Of a stretch of 64,000 bases of DNA, positions 17,704 through 26,287 are shown in pieces (position 1 is the first letter of the stretch; each line of letters begins with the position of its first letter). The position numbers were made by a program, and so were the translations under genes. The DNA is from Mycobacterium sp. 1100029.7 (GTDB lineage: Bacteria > Actinomycetota > Actinomycetes > Mycobacteriales > Mycobacteriaceae). The DNA is taken from positions 1-64,000 of the forward strand of contig NZ_LZSC01000011.1 of the NCBI RefSeq assembly GCF_001665235.1, in the 5' to 3' direction. The notes under the pieces were generated by a model. The model was given only the letters and a program-made list of their open reading frames with translations, did no database searches and was not told the origin of the DNA.

Positions 17704-17787
17704 ATGACCCTACCGATTGTGCGCCGCGGCAGCCGGCACGGTGATGCGGCTCGCCGGTGTGGAACTAGCTGCACCACAACGGATTGA
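17704..17787 (+). CDS. Possible 27-residue leader peptide upstream of the DoxX-like gene
   Basis: A short frame starts at ATG 17704 behind a good ribosome-binding site (CCCAGGAGA, 9 bases upstream) and encodes an Arg-rich peptide with two cysteines (RRCGTSC) close to its C-terminus. It ends at a TGA 17 bases before the ATG of the DoxX-like gene. It could be a translated leader, of the Cys-codon type known in mycobacteria, or simply chance. There is no homology evidence. Confidence 0.35.
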   Translation: MTLPIVRRGSRHGDAARRCGTSCTTTD

Positions 17788-17804
17788 ACGACAGTAAAGG
17801 ACGG

Positions 17805-18167
17805 ATGAACATGCACACGACAAGCGTCGTGGTCACCCTGATCACTGCGATCGTCACCGGCGCAATCGCCGTCGCCGACTTCGTCCCCGCGGGGTTCGTG
17901 CTGGCGAACTCGGCCGAGGTCGGGGTGCCTCGTTCCTGGATACGGCCGCTGGGCGCGATCAAGCTGGCCGGAGCCGTCGGCCTGATCGTCGGCCTGCTGG
18001 GTCTACCCGGGCTGGGGATCGCGGCGGCGGCGGGCCTGGTGCTGTTCTTCGTCGGCGCGGTAGCGACTCACCTGCGGGCCCACATGCTGTACAACATCGC
18101 GTTCCCCGGCGCGTTCCTGTGCCTGTCCGCGGCCTCGCTGGCGCTGCTGGTCGCGCAGCGCAACTAG
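17805..18167 (+). CDS. DoxX-like small membrane protein
   Basis: The 120-residue protein has four hydrophobic helices: VVVTLITAIVTGAIAVADF, LAGAVGLIVGLLGLPGLGI, AAAAGLVLFFVGAVATHL and GAFLCLSAASLALLVA. This is the layout of DoxX-like/DUF4267-type proteins; the conserved W-x-R-P-L-G-x-x-K-L-x-G segment fits that group. ATG 17805 follows AAAGGA; ATG 17811 is also possible. It faces the ECF41 sigma gene and is likely controlled by it. DoxX proteins have been linked to quinone and thiol redox balance, but no specific role can be assigned here. The C-terminus overlaps the convergent lipoprotein gene by 4 bases. Confidence 0.75.
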   Translation: MNMHTTSVVVTLITAIVTGAIAVADFVPAGFVLANSAEVGVPRSWIRPLGAIKLAGAVGLIVGLLGLPGLGIAAAAGLVLFFVGAVATHLRAHMLYNIAFPGAFLCLSAASLALLVAQRN

Positions 18168-18814
18168 CTGGTTACGCGACTCTTGACGGCCTCGTCCTGC
18201 TTCTTGGCGACGTCGAGCACGAAGTCCTGCGGCGCGGCGTCGTTGGGACCGCTGTCGAACTCCAGGTCGACGACGACCTTGCCCTCGGCGAACACCACGT
18301 AGGTCACCGACTTGGTGTTGTCCGGCGACGGGCCGACGACAATGATCCCGTTGGTCCCCACCTCGAACGGCTGCGGGGCGCCGGTGACGTATTTGCCCAG
18401 CGAGGACGGCCGGTCCTTGGCGCCTTGGGCGGCGGCCGCCGGGTCGGTGAAGACGACCAGGAGGTCGTCGATGGTGTGCGTCTTCGAGGTGTTGCTGAAG
18501 GTGATCGCCGCTCCGGCGACGCCGCCGGGGTTCTGTTGCGGCGGGCCCAAAGTCGTGTCCGCGCCGATGTCGCTGGCCGAGATCAGCAGGTTGGTGTAGT
18601 CCGCCAGCGGCGCCGTCCCCGATGGGGCCGCGCTGGACGCCGACGACGATGCTGTCGAGCTCGACGATGCCGCCGAAGACGTCGTCGTGGAAGAGGACGA
18701 CGAGGAAGAGGACTTCTCGTCTTTGCCGCACCCGGTCGTCACAGTCAGCAAGGCGGTGATCGCCACCCCAGCACCCACGGTTCGTACCACGCTCATCGTT
18801 TGCTTCCGTTCCAT
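18164..18814 (-). CDS. Putative lipoprotein with Ser/Thr-rich linker
   Basis: The 216-residue protein has a short basic start, a hydrophobic stretch (AGVAITALLTV) and the lipidation site TTGC near residue 29. About 30 residues that are almost all Ser, Thr and Ala follow, a flexible wall-spanning linker. The remaining ~150 residues (DYTNLLISASDIGAD..., PQPFEVGTNGIIVVGPSPD) form a compact domain seen in mycobacterial LppX/LpqN-like small lipoproteins, but I cannot name the family with certainty. ATG 18796 is an alternative start. It is convergent with the DoxX-like gene. Confidence 0.7.
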   Translation of the reverse strand: MERKQTMSVVRTVGAGVAITALLTVTTGCGKDEKSSSSSSSSTTTSSAASSSSTASSSASSAAPSGTAPLADYTNLLISASDIGADTTLGPPQQNPGGVAGAAITFSNTSKTHTIDDLLVVFTDPAAAAQGAKDRPSSLGKYVTGAPQPFEVGTNGIIVVGPSPDNTKSVTYVVFAEGKVVVDLEFDSGPNDAAPQDFVLDVAKKQDEAVKSRVTS

Positions 18815-18946
18815 GAGAGCTATTTCTACGGCACCCATCAGTCCACGGCAATACGTCCGGCGATCCGGTGCGGATGGCGGCGAAAAGCGGTGGTGACCTG
18901 CGCGCCCGGCGGCGACACTGGCACGCACCGCAATCGGGACGCCCGA

Positions 18947-19747
18947 TCAGGCCGGAAAATAGCGGATCTCGTTGATCGCTTTGCCCCGCGACGCGACGTC
19001 GGCAAACAGGATGCCCCGCCCGTGCGCGGAATTGAGCGAGATGGCGATGGTGGAACCGGCGCCGATCATCCTGGTCCACTGCGCTCCGCCGAGTTCGGCC
19101 GCGAGTTCAACGATGTCGAGCGGGTCCTTGTCACCCAAAGTGATTGCGGCGAAGGAGGATAGCGTGGCTGTCGCGGCCGCAGTATCACCGCGTGAAACGG
19201 CGCCCAGGAATGTCTGCACCAGCCGCCGGTGCCGGGCCCCCGGGCGCCGGAAACCGCTCAGAAAGCCCGCGGAGCCCGACAGTCCCTGATTGCCGAACAG
19301 ATCTCGCGACAGCTGCAGGGCGGGCGAGAGCGCACCCGATCCGGTCCGCAGAAATTGCAGCATCATCGCGGGCAGTTCCCAGTACGCCCGCAGATGCGCT
19401 ATCTGCCAGCCGCCGTTGAATTCCTGGAGGTCATAGCGCAGGAATGCCGGGATGTACATCGTGACAGCAGCGCCCATCGTGACCTCGAGTTCGAGATCGC
19501 GCAGCACGACGGTGCCGAAGACGATGTCGAGGTCCCGGTGAAAACTGATCTCGCGGGGACCGATGAAGGTGTCGTAGAAGCGTCCGATCTGCGCCCGGCC
19601 GATGTGCGGTCGCGATCCCACCGGGTCTTCGATACGCCCGTCGCCGGTGAACAGTCCCACCCATCCGGTGCGATCGTGGGCGGCCGCCGCCTGCGGCGAC
19701 CGCTCGACCGCGGCGAGCAGAGCTTCTCGATTCACCGGTACGACCAT
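18947..19747 (-). CDS. NTF2/SnoaL-like conserved protein (Rv2042c counterpart)
   Basis: The 266-residue protein lies directly downstream of pncA; its ATG shares one base with the pncA stop (TGATG). In M. tuberculosis Rv2042c (265 residues) has the same place. The N-terminal half reads as a ketosteroid-isomerase-like fold (EDPVGSRPHIGRAQIGRFYDTFIGP, then LRYDLQEFNGGWQIAHLRAYWELPAM). The C-terminal half has a second similar segment (RLVQTFLGAVSRGDTAAATATLSSF). A small hydrophobic ligand or an isomerase activity is possible; function is unknown. Co-expression with pncA is very likely. Confidence 0.82.
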   Translation of the reverse strand: MVVPVNREALLAAVERSPQAAAAHDRTGWVGLFTGDGRIEDPVGSRPHIGRAQIGRFYDTFIGPREISFHRDLDIVFGTVVLRDLELEVTMGAAVTMYIPAFLRYDLQEFNGGWQIAHLRAYWELPAMMLQFLRTGSGALSPALQLSRDLFGNQGLSGSAGFLSGFRRPGARHRRLVQTFLGAVSRGDTAAATATLSSFAAITLGDKDPLDIVELAAELGGAQWTRMIGAGSTIAISLNSAHGRGILFADVASRGKAINEIRYFPA

Positions 19748-20307
19748 CAAAGAGCCCCTACCAATTCGACTCCGGCACTTCTCATTTCGGCTAATGCTTC
19801 GGTGGCCGACCCCGGCGCCAGCGGCGCCGTGAGATCGACCAGCACCCGGGTGGCCAACCCGTGGCGGGCGGCATCCTCGGCGGTTCGCCGGACGCACTGG
19901 TCGGTGGCGATCCCGACGATATCGACTTCGTCGACGCCGCGCTGGCGCAACCAGTCCAGCAGCGGTGTCCCGTTCTCGTCGGCGCCTTCGAAGCCGCTGT
20001 ACGCCGCGCCGTGCGCGCCCTTGCGAAATATCGCCTCGATCCGGCCGGTGTCGAGGTCGGGACGGAAATCCGCCCCGGAACTCCCGGCGACACAGTGCGG
20101 CGGCCAGGACGACATAAAGTCGGGGTGATCCGAGAAGTGCTCGCCCGGGTCGATGTGGAAGTCTTTGGTGGCCACGACGTGCTGGTATTCGGCGTTGCCG
20201 GCCAGATGCTCGTTGATGGCTCTGGCCAGCGCGGCGCCACCGGTGACGGCCAGCGAGCCACCCGCGCAAAAGTCGTTTTGCACGTCGACGATGATCAACG
20301 CTCGCAC
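19747..20307 (-). CDS. pncA: Pyrazinamidase/nicotinamidase PncA
   Basis: The 186-residue amidase converts nicotinamide to nicotinate in NAD salvage and activates pyrazinamide. GTG 20307 was chosen because it gives exactly the 186 residues of the M. tuberculosis enzyme, with RALIIVDVQNDFC at its start; ATG 20319 is a minor alternative. Catalytic Asp8, Lys96 and Cys138 are present, and so are the metal ligands Asp49, His51, His57 and His71, so the enzyme should be active. Residue 137 is Gln (ATDQCVR) where M. tuberculosis has His. It forms a two-gene unit with the NTF2-like gene and is divergent from the DoxX-repeat gene. Confidence 0.95.
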   Translation of the reverse strand: MRALIIVDVQNDFCAGGSLAVTGGAALARAINEHLAGNAEYQHVVATKDFHIDPGEHFSDHPDFMSSWPPHCVAGSSGADFRPDLDTGRIEAIFRKGAHGAAYSGFEGADENGTPLLDWLRQRGVDEVDIVGIATDQCVRRTAEDAARHGLATRVLVDLTAPLAPGSATEALAEMRSAGVELVGAL

Positions 20308-20385
20308 GCGCTCCACCATATCGCCGTCAGCTGCGGCGATGGGCCCGGCGGTTTGTTTGCCGACTCGTCGGGTAATCCCCGAGCC

Positions 20386-21405
20386 ATGTTGATCCGCAGA
20401 ATCGCACGGCCGTTGTTGTCGGTTGCCTTTATCGGCCAAGGAGTCGAGTCCCTACGCAATCCCAAGTCAGCTGCGGAAGCCGCGGCACCTGCGGTGGACG
20501 GTCTGCAGGCGTTGCCGGATTCGGTGTCCCGCAACATTCCGGACGATCCCCAGAAGTTCGCGCAAATCACCGCCGCCGTACAGATCGGCGGCGGGTTGTT
20601 GCTCGCCACCGGCAAGTTGCCGCGCGTGGCCTCGGCCGTACTGGCGGTGACGGTGTTGCCCGCCAACTTCGGCAGTTACTCCTTCTGGAACGAGACCGAC
20701 CCCGAGCGGAAAGCCGCACTGCGGCGCGACCTCCTCAAGGACCTGAGCCTGGTCGGCGGACTGTTGATCGCGTCTGCCGACACCGCGGGCAAGCCGTCGC
20801 TGGGGTGGCGCGGACGCCGGGCTGCCGAGCGTCTCTCCGATCGGGTGTCCTCGGCACTGCCGGGCACCGACGATGCGCTGTTCGACGCCGATTTCGGTGA
20901 CCTCGGCGAAAAAATTGCCCATGGCCTGCAGGTCGGAGCCGAACGCGGCCGGGAACTGGCCAACACCGCGGCCGAACGCGGTGCCCCGTATGCCGAGGCC
21001 GCGTTGGACCGCGGGCGGGAGTGGGCGAACACCGCGGCCGAACGCGGCGCGCCGTACGCCGAGGTGGCCCTGGACCGGGGCCGCGAGTTGGCCAGTGTCG
21101 CCGCCGAGCGCAGTGCGCCGCTGGCGAAGAAGGCCCGCGAGCGCGGAGAAAAGTTTGCCGACGAGCTGGCCGAGAAGGCCGAAAAGGCCCGCAAGCGAAC
21201 CGAAAAGCTCGCCGACGAGGCCGCCGACAAAGCCGCACCACTGGCGAAGAAGGCCCGCAAGCGCAGTGAGAAGTTGGCCAGCAAGGCCCGCGACCGCGGT
21301 GAGGAACTCGCCGAAACGGCACGCGCTCAGGGCAGCCAGTTGGCTGATGCCGCGCGCGAGCGGGTCGGCGGCGGTTCGGGCAAGACTCGCAAACTGCCCT
21401 GGTGA
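20386..21405 (+). CDS. DoxX-family membrane protein with repetitive charged tail
   Basis: Residues 1-150 are a DoxX domain: RRIARPLLSVAFIGQGVESL at the N-terminus, then FAQITAAVQIGGGLLLATGKLPRVASAVLAVTVLPANFGSYSFW and LSLVGGLLIAS. From about residue 185 to the end (339) the protein is a long Ala/Glu/Lys/Arg-rich helix built on 22-residue units (RGRELANTAAERGAPYAEAALD and variants) that turn Lys-rich towards the C-terminus. The start follows no strong Shine-Dalgarno site, but it is the only one placed before the DoxX domain. The tail should lie in the cytoplasm and could bind DNA, lipid or another protein; this is inference. Confidence 0.8.
   Translation: MLIRRIARPLLSVAFIGQGVESLRNPKSAAEAAAPAVDGLQALPDSVSRNIPDDPQKFAQITAAVQIGGGLLLATGKLPRVASAVLAVTVLPANFGSYSFWNETDPERKAALRRDLLKDLSLVGGLLIASADTAGKPSLGWRGRRAAERLSDRVSSALPGTDDALFDADFGDLGEKIAHGLQVGAERGRELANTAAERGAPYAEAALDRGREWANTAAERGAPYAEVALDRGRELASVAAERSAPLAKKARERGEKFADELAEKAEKARKRTEKLADEAADKAAPLAKKARKRSEKLASKARDRGEELAETARAQGSQLADAARERVGGGSGKTRKLPW
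20944..21141 (+). repeat. Three tandem 66-base units in the DoxX-protein tail
   Basis: Units at 20944-21009, 21010-21075 and 21076-21141 encode 22 residues each. The first two differ at two amino acids, the third is more diverged and starts the Lys-rich end. Further degenerate copies follow up to about 21360. Confidence 0.8.
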
Positions 21406-21409
21406 GCGC

Positions 21410-21904
21410 CTAGCGCGCGAGGAAAGTGTCGACGATGGTGTCGACGTCGTTTTCGATGTCGACCGCGACGCCGAATTCGTCGGCGCCCAACGGCTGCAGC
21501 GTGTCCAGCTGTGACTGCAGCAGTGCGGGCGGCATGAAATGGCCCGCCCTGGCCGCCATCCGGGCGCTGATCGTGTCCGCGGAACCGCTCAGATGCAGGA
21601 ACCGCACCCGCGGGCAGTGCGCGCGCAGTTGGTCACGGTAGGCGCGCTTGAGCGCCGAACAGCTCGCCACGCCGCCGTCCGGATGATCGGCAAGCCACTG
21701 CCCGACTCGTTCCAGCCAGGGATAGCGATCTTGGTCGGTCAATGGTTGGCCGGCGCTCATCTTCGCGACGTTGGCCGGTGGATGCAGGCTGTCGGCGTCC
21801 ACGAAGGGCACCCGCAACCGTTGCGCCAGAACCGAACCCACCGTCGACTTGCCTGAGCCGGACACTCCCATCACCACCACGGGTGACGCATCGCCGTCGG
21901 ACAC
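21410..21904 (-). CDS. gntK: Gluconokinase
   Basis: The 164-residue P-loop kinase has Walker A in VVMGVSGSGKST, the substrate loop FVDADSLHPPANVAKMSAGQPLTDQDRYPWL and the LID region AARAGHFMPPALLQSQLDTLQPL, all diagnostic of gluconokinase (ATP + D-gluconate to 6-phosphogluconate). GTG 21904 is preferred since it follows the stop of the upstream gene without overlap; ATG 21940 would add 12 residues lying inside that gene. No gluconate permease is nearby, so the substrate source is unclear. Confidence 0.88.
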   Translation of the reverse strand: MSDGDASPVVVMGVSGSGKSTVGSVLAQRLRVPFVDADSLHPPANVAKMSAGQPLTDQDRYPWLERVGQWLADHPDGGVASCSALKRAYRDQLRAHCPRVRFLHLSGSADTISARMAARAGHFMPPALLQSQLDTLQPLGADEFGVAVDIENDVDTIVDTFLAR

Positions 21905-21909
21905 CGCGG

Positions 21910-23904
21910 TCAGGTGTGTTGCGCGAGGTTGCGGTTCCATTCCATCCAGCCGACACCGGTGCGGCCGTCCTTGGTCTCGATGCCGACCCAGGCGCGGGCG
22001 AACTCGCTCACTTGCCCGTCGGGACCGGTCAAGACGACCGGAGCGTGGCCCCGCATCTCCACCTCGCCGGAAATCTCGCCGGGATCCAGGCTCAGAGTCA
22101 TGTTGAGCGGTAAACCGTTGGCGCCGAAGGCTCGTGGGTTGCTGACGCTGTGGAGCTCGGTGACGTTTCGCTGCGGGTCCTGAATGTAGCCGATACCCAC
22201 CGGGGGGACGTTGGGAATGTTGATGTCCAGGCCGTGCAGGTGAGTGCCGTCGTCGAGATGCAGTGCGCTCCACATCCAGTCCATGCTCCACCAGTCACGA
22301 ACGCCCCAGGAGTGGTCCCGTTGTCCGGGAACCGCGTCCACGCGATAACTGGTGTCATTGACGGTCACGGTTCCCGTTACCGTGCAAGGGATTTCGTAGC
22401 GCGTCGTCACTCGGTACTGGTACGGGGTGCCGTCGGTGGTCCACACCAGGTTCATCGTCATCTCGACGGGGGCACCCGGTTCACCGCGTAATATCGCCGA
22501 CGGGTCCGCATAGGACTGGCCCTGTGCGCGCACGTCCACCCGATAGGTCTGCAACGGCGCGCTCGCGCAGTGCGACAGCTGAAAGGCGTCGGTGCGCAGC
22601 TCCCACGGGTCCGCGGGCAGCGGGACCTCGTAGTCCAGAATGGCCACGGTCGGCAGGTCCGGCCCACACAGCAGCACCTGAACCCACGCGACCCGCCGGT
22701 TGGCAACCAAGCCCAAGCGGAACCAGCCGCCGAATCCTTGTGCGGTATCGACGAAGTCGGCATACCAGCTCTCGCTCCACAGCGGTTCGCCGGTTGGCGC
22801 ATGCGCGAGTTCGTCGTCGTCGGACGGCCGCAACGGCTCGGGCGCAACGGCATTCGGTAGCGTCGCCAACGCGTCGGTGTCGAGCACATGATCGCAATGC
22901 CGTTGCAGCATCGTCATGAACATGCGGTCGCCGCGCTCGGTGCGCTCCACCAGCATCGAGGACACGATTGCCATCATCACGCCGAAAAAGCCTTGCCGCC
23001 GAACACCTTCGGTGACATGGGCGAGTGTGAGAGGCGCGTCCGGCCCCAGCGCCTCGTGATAGGCACGCAGTAATGTGTCATAGTTCGCCCGCCGATCGGC
23101 GGTCGGCAGCGCGCACCCGAGGAAGTAGGCAAGGTCGATCATCGCCGGCCCCCAGGACACGGTCTGCCAATCGACCACCGTCAGGGGCCGATCGGCGCCG
23201 TCGAGTCCGAACAGCATGTTGTCCAGTCGATAGTCGCCGTGGACCAGGCCCTGCATCCCGCCCCGCTCCGCTTCGGCAGCCTGATAAGCGTCGAAGGCAC
23301 CGACCAGGCGCTCGCACACGATGCGGTGCGCGGGCTCGATCTGGTCACCGTAACGGTCGAGGAAGCCCGCGTAGAGGCCCGCGATCATCGACTGGTTCAG
23401 CGGCGCCTCGCGGTTCAGCCATGGCGCTTCGGCCAGTGCCGGGTCGCCGAGCAGCGGGCCGTGCAACCTTCCCAACTCGACCACCCCGAGAGTGGCCTGT
23501 TCGATTGTGGCACCAGCGATTTCGTCGCCGACGACCGCGGGGCCGGCATCACCGAGCAGCAGGTCGAAAATTCCCGTCTTGGTGTCGACCGCCGCGTGGT
23601 AGCAGGGCGCGATCGGGCCGCCCAGGCGTGGCGCGATGTCGGCGTAGAAGCGGACCTCGCGTTCGTAAAGGCCCAGCGCCACGCCGGTTTGCCGACTGAC
23701 CGGATCGCTGGCCGCCACCTTGAGCACCACCGACTCGGGCCCCGCCGCGTCATCGGCATAGCGGAGCCGGATGCGGTAACACTCGCTCATCTGCCCGGTA
23801 CCGATGCGCTCGAACTCGAATTCGGCGATATCACCGGCGCCGATCGCGGCGGTCAACCAGGACGCTGTGAGGTCACTGGGTCGTTCGACTGGCTGGGTCT
23901 GCAT
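21910..23904 (-). CDS. Fusion of aminoglycoside-phosphotransferase-like kinase and a DUF7064-type beta domain
   Basis: Residues 1 to about 345 form an APH/choline-kinase fold. The catalytic loop is LVHGDYRLDNMLFG (H-G-D-x-x-x-x-N) and the metal-binding segment VVDWQTVSWGPAMIDLAYFL. Residues about 355-664 are beta-rich with several Trp-containing segments (SWGVRDWWSMDWMWSALHLDDGTHLHG), resembling the DUF7064/CrtC-like lipocalin-type domain of actinobacterial proteins near lipid or terpenoid genes. The kinase may phosphorylate a small hydroxylated metabolite or CoA-linked substrate held by the second domain; this is inference. Its stop lies 5 bases before the chosen gluconokinase start, so the two form a unit. 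Confidence 0.75.
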   Translation of the reverse strand: MQTQPVERPSDLTASWLTAAIGAGDIAEFEFERIGTGQMSECYRIRLRYADDAAGPESVVLKVAASDPVSRQTGVALGLYEREVRFYADIAPRLGGPIAPCYHAAVDTKTGIFDLLLGDAGPAVVGDEIAGATIEQATLGVVELGRLHGPLLGDPALAEAPWLNREAPLNQSMIAGLYAGFLDRYGDQIEPAHRIVCERLVGAFDAYQAAEAERGGMQGLVHGDYRLDNMLFGLDGADRPLTVVDWQTVSWGPAMIDLAYFLGCALPTADRRANYDTLLRAYHEALGPDAPLTLAHVTEGVRRQGFFGVMMAIVSSMLVERTERGDRMFMTMLQRHCDHVLDTDALATLPNAVAPEPLRPSDDDELAHAPTGEPLWSESWYADFVDTAQGFGGWFRLGLVANRRVAWVQVLLCGPDLPTVAILDYEVPLPADPWELRTDAFQLSHCASAPLQTYRVDVRAQGQSYADPSAILRGEPGAPVEMTMNLVWTTDGTPYQYRVTTRYEIPCTVTGTVTVNDTSYRVDAVPGQRDHSWGVRDWWSMDWMWSALHLDDGTHLHGLDINIPNVPPVGIGYIQDPQRNVTELHSVSNPRAFGANGLPLNMTLSLDPGEISGEVEMRGHAPVVLTGPDGQVSEFARAWVGIETKDGRTGVGWMEWNRNLAQHT

Positions 23905-23962
23905 TGACGTCCTCTGCCGAATTCTCGCTGACGGTGTTCCCGTGCCACGTCAGCGTGCCAGG

Positions 23963-25468
23963 TCACTGCGCCAAAGAGAAGCCCGCCCACGCCATCCGGC
24001 GATGCGGGTGCGGATCGAACTCGATGCGGGTCTTGCGGTCGAAGACCATGACGGCGCGGTCGTCGCGGCGGTAAACCGGCCAGTCCTCACCGGGGACCCC
24101 GCTGCGACTGAACGCTCGCCACCGCTTCTGCACCTGATTACTGACCTTGATCGCGGCACGCTGATCGGCCGCGGCGGTCAGAAACGAGCCGAGCCGGGTG
24201 CGGTAGAAGTCGAATACCGCAAGAAGTTCGGTGGCATGCGTGGCGCCCAGGCCCGACCAGCGCAGCATCCTCGGCGCGTAGTCGTAGCGGTACAGGTAGG
24301 TGGGCGCGTGACTGCTGTGCGCCTCGGCGAGCTGCCAGGCCGCCGAGCTGAACGCGAAGTCGCCGCCGAGCTGGATGCACGCCGACGAGGACGGGTAACC
24401 CGGGTACGCGGAGGTAATGCGTTCGCGGGCAGCCGGTTCCGCGTCAGCCAGCAGCTCCTCGATCATCGTCTTGTTGGTCGGCAACATCCGTAGGAAGCGG
24501 GTGAACAGCCGGCCTTCCTCGGCATTGGTACCGACGATCAGCGGCACCCGATGCGCGCGGCCGGATTCCATCGCCTCGACAGGGTCGATCGGCAGCATGT
24601 CGTCACCGATGACGGGCCCGATCGGGAAGGCACCCAGCCGGCTCTCCATGCCCTGCTCGATCAGCCGGTGCTGGGTCTCCACCAGTTGCGCCGCCGAAGC
24701 CCGCAGCAGCGCGTTGGCGGCGTCCCCGGGTCGTGCGCCCAGCAAGTCGGCGAACCGCGTCGCGAACTGAGCCGAAACCTCTTTCGACCGCACCAGGCCC
24801 GAGGCGGGGCTCTCGGAGATGGCCCTGGCGAACAGGCCTTCGGCGGCCGGCACGGCTAGCAGCGTGGCGGTGATGCACGCCCCCGCGCTTTCCCCGAAGA
24901 TCGTGACGTTGTCGGGATCGCCGCCGAAGCCCCCGATGTTGTCGCGGATCCACTGCAACGCCATCACCAGGTCGCGCAGGTACAGATTGCTGTCGATTGT
25001 GATGTCCGTAGTGGACAGCGACGACAGATCAAGACACCCCAGCGCACCCAACCGGTAGTTGACCGAGACGTACACGCAGCCGCGACGGGCCAGCGCGGCG
25101 CCGTCGTAGAGCGGGGTCGCCGAGCTGCCCAGGATGTAGCCGCCGCCGTGGACGAAGACCATGACCGGCAGCGGTTCGGCATGCTCAGAGGACGGGGCCA
25201 CGACGTTGAGGGTGAGGCAGTCCTCGCTCATTGGCTGGTACTTGCCGAGACCGAGCAACGTGTAGCGGCGCTGTTGCGGCGCGCAGTTGCCGAAACCATG
25301 GCAATGGCGCACGCCCGACCAGGACATCGGCGGTTGCGGCGCCCGGAACCGGAGCTTCCCGACCGGTGGTTTCGCATACGGAATGGAGCGCCAGCGGTTG
25401 ACGCCGTCGCGGGTGAAACCTTCGACGGTGCCGTATCCGGTGCGTGCGCGGATGGTGCGCTCGTGCAT
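23963..25468 (-). CDS. lipT: Carboxylesterase LipT (Rv2045c counterpart)
   Basis: The 501-residue type B carboxylesterase has the oxyanion segment VFVHGGGYILGSS and the nucleophile elbow FGESAGA. An acid residue is expected in the GTNAEEGRLF region, and a His in GLGATHATELL. Length and place (next to lppI, not far from pncA) match M. tuberculosis LipT. The reading frame is open upstream, but ATG 25468 starts the conserved RTGYGTVEGFTRDGVNRWRSIPYA segment and avoids the divergent lppI. No signal peptide is visible. Confidence 0.9.
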   Translation of the reverse strand: MHERTIRARTGYGTVEGFTRDGVNRWRSIPYAKPPVGKLRFRAPQPPMSWSGVRHCHGFGNCAPQQRRYTLLGLGKYQPMSEDCLTLNVVAPSSEHAEPLPVMVFVHGGGYILGSSATPLYDGAALARRGCVYVSVNYRLGALGCLDLSSLSTTDITIDSNLYLRDLVMALQWIRDNIGGFGGDPDNVTIFGESAGACITATLLAVPAAEGLFARAISESPASGLVRSKEVSAQFATRFADLLGARPGDAANALLRASAAQLVETQHRLIEQGMESRLGAFPIGPVIGDDMLPIDPVEAMESGRAHRVPLIVGTNAEEGRLFTRFLRMLPTNKTMIEELLADAEPAARERITSAYPGYPSSSACIQLGGDFAFSSAAWQLAEAHSSHAPTYLYRYDYAPRMLRWSGLGATHATELLAVFDFYRTRLGSFLTAAADQRAAIKVSNQVQKRWRAFSRSGVPGEDWPVYRRDDRAVMVFDRKTRIEFDPHPHRRMAWAGFSLAQ

Positions 25469-25547
25469 ACGCCGACGGTAGCCGACACTACGTATGTAGG
25501 GCGCGCGGAGCGGAAAAAATCCACTATGTGGCGGATAGCCTGTCGGG

Positions 25548-26231
25548 ATGCGCAGGGCCGTCATCATCACCCTTTCGGTGCTGGTCGCCGGCTGCTCGCA
25601 CGGCGGCGACCACGCGGGGCAGCCGCAGAGTCCGAACACGACCGCTGTCTCGGGGTACTCCCCGACGGCCACCGCCCCGCCGACCCCCAAGCCGTCGGCG
25701 GCCCCGCCCGCCGCGGGCGCGGCGATCTCGGATGTCATCGCGTGGATCGAGGCGGGTCATGCCGCGGATCCGGCCCGTTATCACGCCGTCACGCGTGACG
25801 GGGTCACCACGCAACTGGGCAACGACATCGCGCTTCGGGTCCCGGCCGCCAAAGCCACCTGCACCACGGATTCCGCGCACACCGGCGGCGCACTGACCTG
25901 CCTGGTCGACCTGGCCAATCCCCCGCCCCGGCCCGACACGGCCTACGGCGAGTGGAAAGGCGGATGGGTCGATTTCGACGGGACGACCCTGCGGATCGGC
26001 GCGGCGCGTGCCGATCCTGGTCCGTTCGTCAACGGCGACGGCAGCGAATTGGCAAGCGGGGACACGTTGTCCTATGACGATTACCGCTGCCGCGCCGACC
26101 AGACCGGGCTGTACTGCGTGAATTACGCCCATCAGTCGGCGGTGCGGTTCAGCGGCGCGGGAATCTTGCAGTTCGGCTGCCTGAGATCGGTGCCGCCGCC
26201 CGACGGAATCGGGATTGCGTTCAGCTGCTGA
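25548..26231 (+). CDS. lppI: Lipoprotein LppI (Rv2046 counterpart)
   Basis: The 227-residue lipoprotein has the signal RRAVIITLSVLVAGCSHGG with lipidated Cys at about residue 16. A Pro/Ala/Thr-rich linker follows, then a domain with four cysteines (ATCTTDSAHTGGALTCL, YRCRADQTGLYCVNYAH), probably disulfide-bonded outside the membrane. Its place beside divergent lipT and its length match M. tuberculosis LppI. Function is unknown. The shared 79-base gap must hold both promoters. Confidence 0.88.
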   Translation: MRRAVIITLSVLVAGCSHGGDHAGQPQSPNTTAVSGYSPTATAPPTPKPSAAPPAAGAAISDVIAWIEAGHAADPARYHAVTRDGVTTQLGNDIALRVPAAKATCTTDSAHTGGALTCLVDLANPPPRPDTAYGEWKGGWVDFDGTTLRIGAARADPGPFVNGDGSELASGDTLSYDDYRCRADQTGLYCVNYAHQSAVRFSGAGILQFGCLRSVPPPDGIGIAFSC

Positions 26232-26287
26232 GGACTTTTTGGCGCGTTGGTCGTGTTCTGAACGTCGACCACGATGAGGAGCACACG

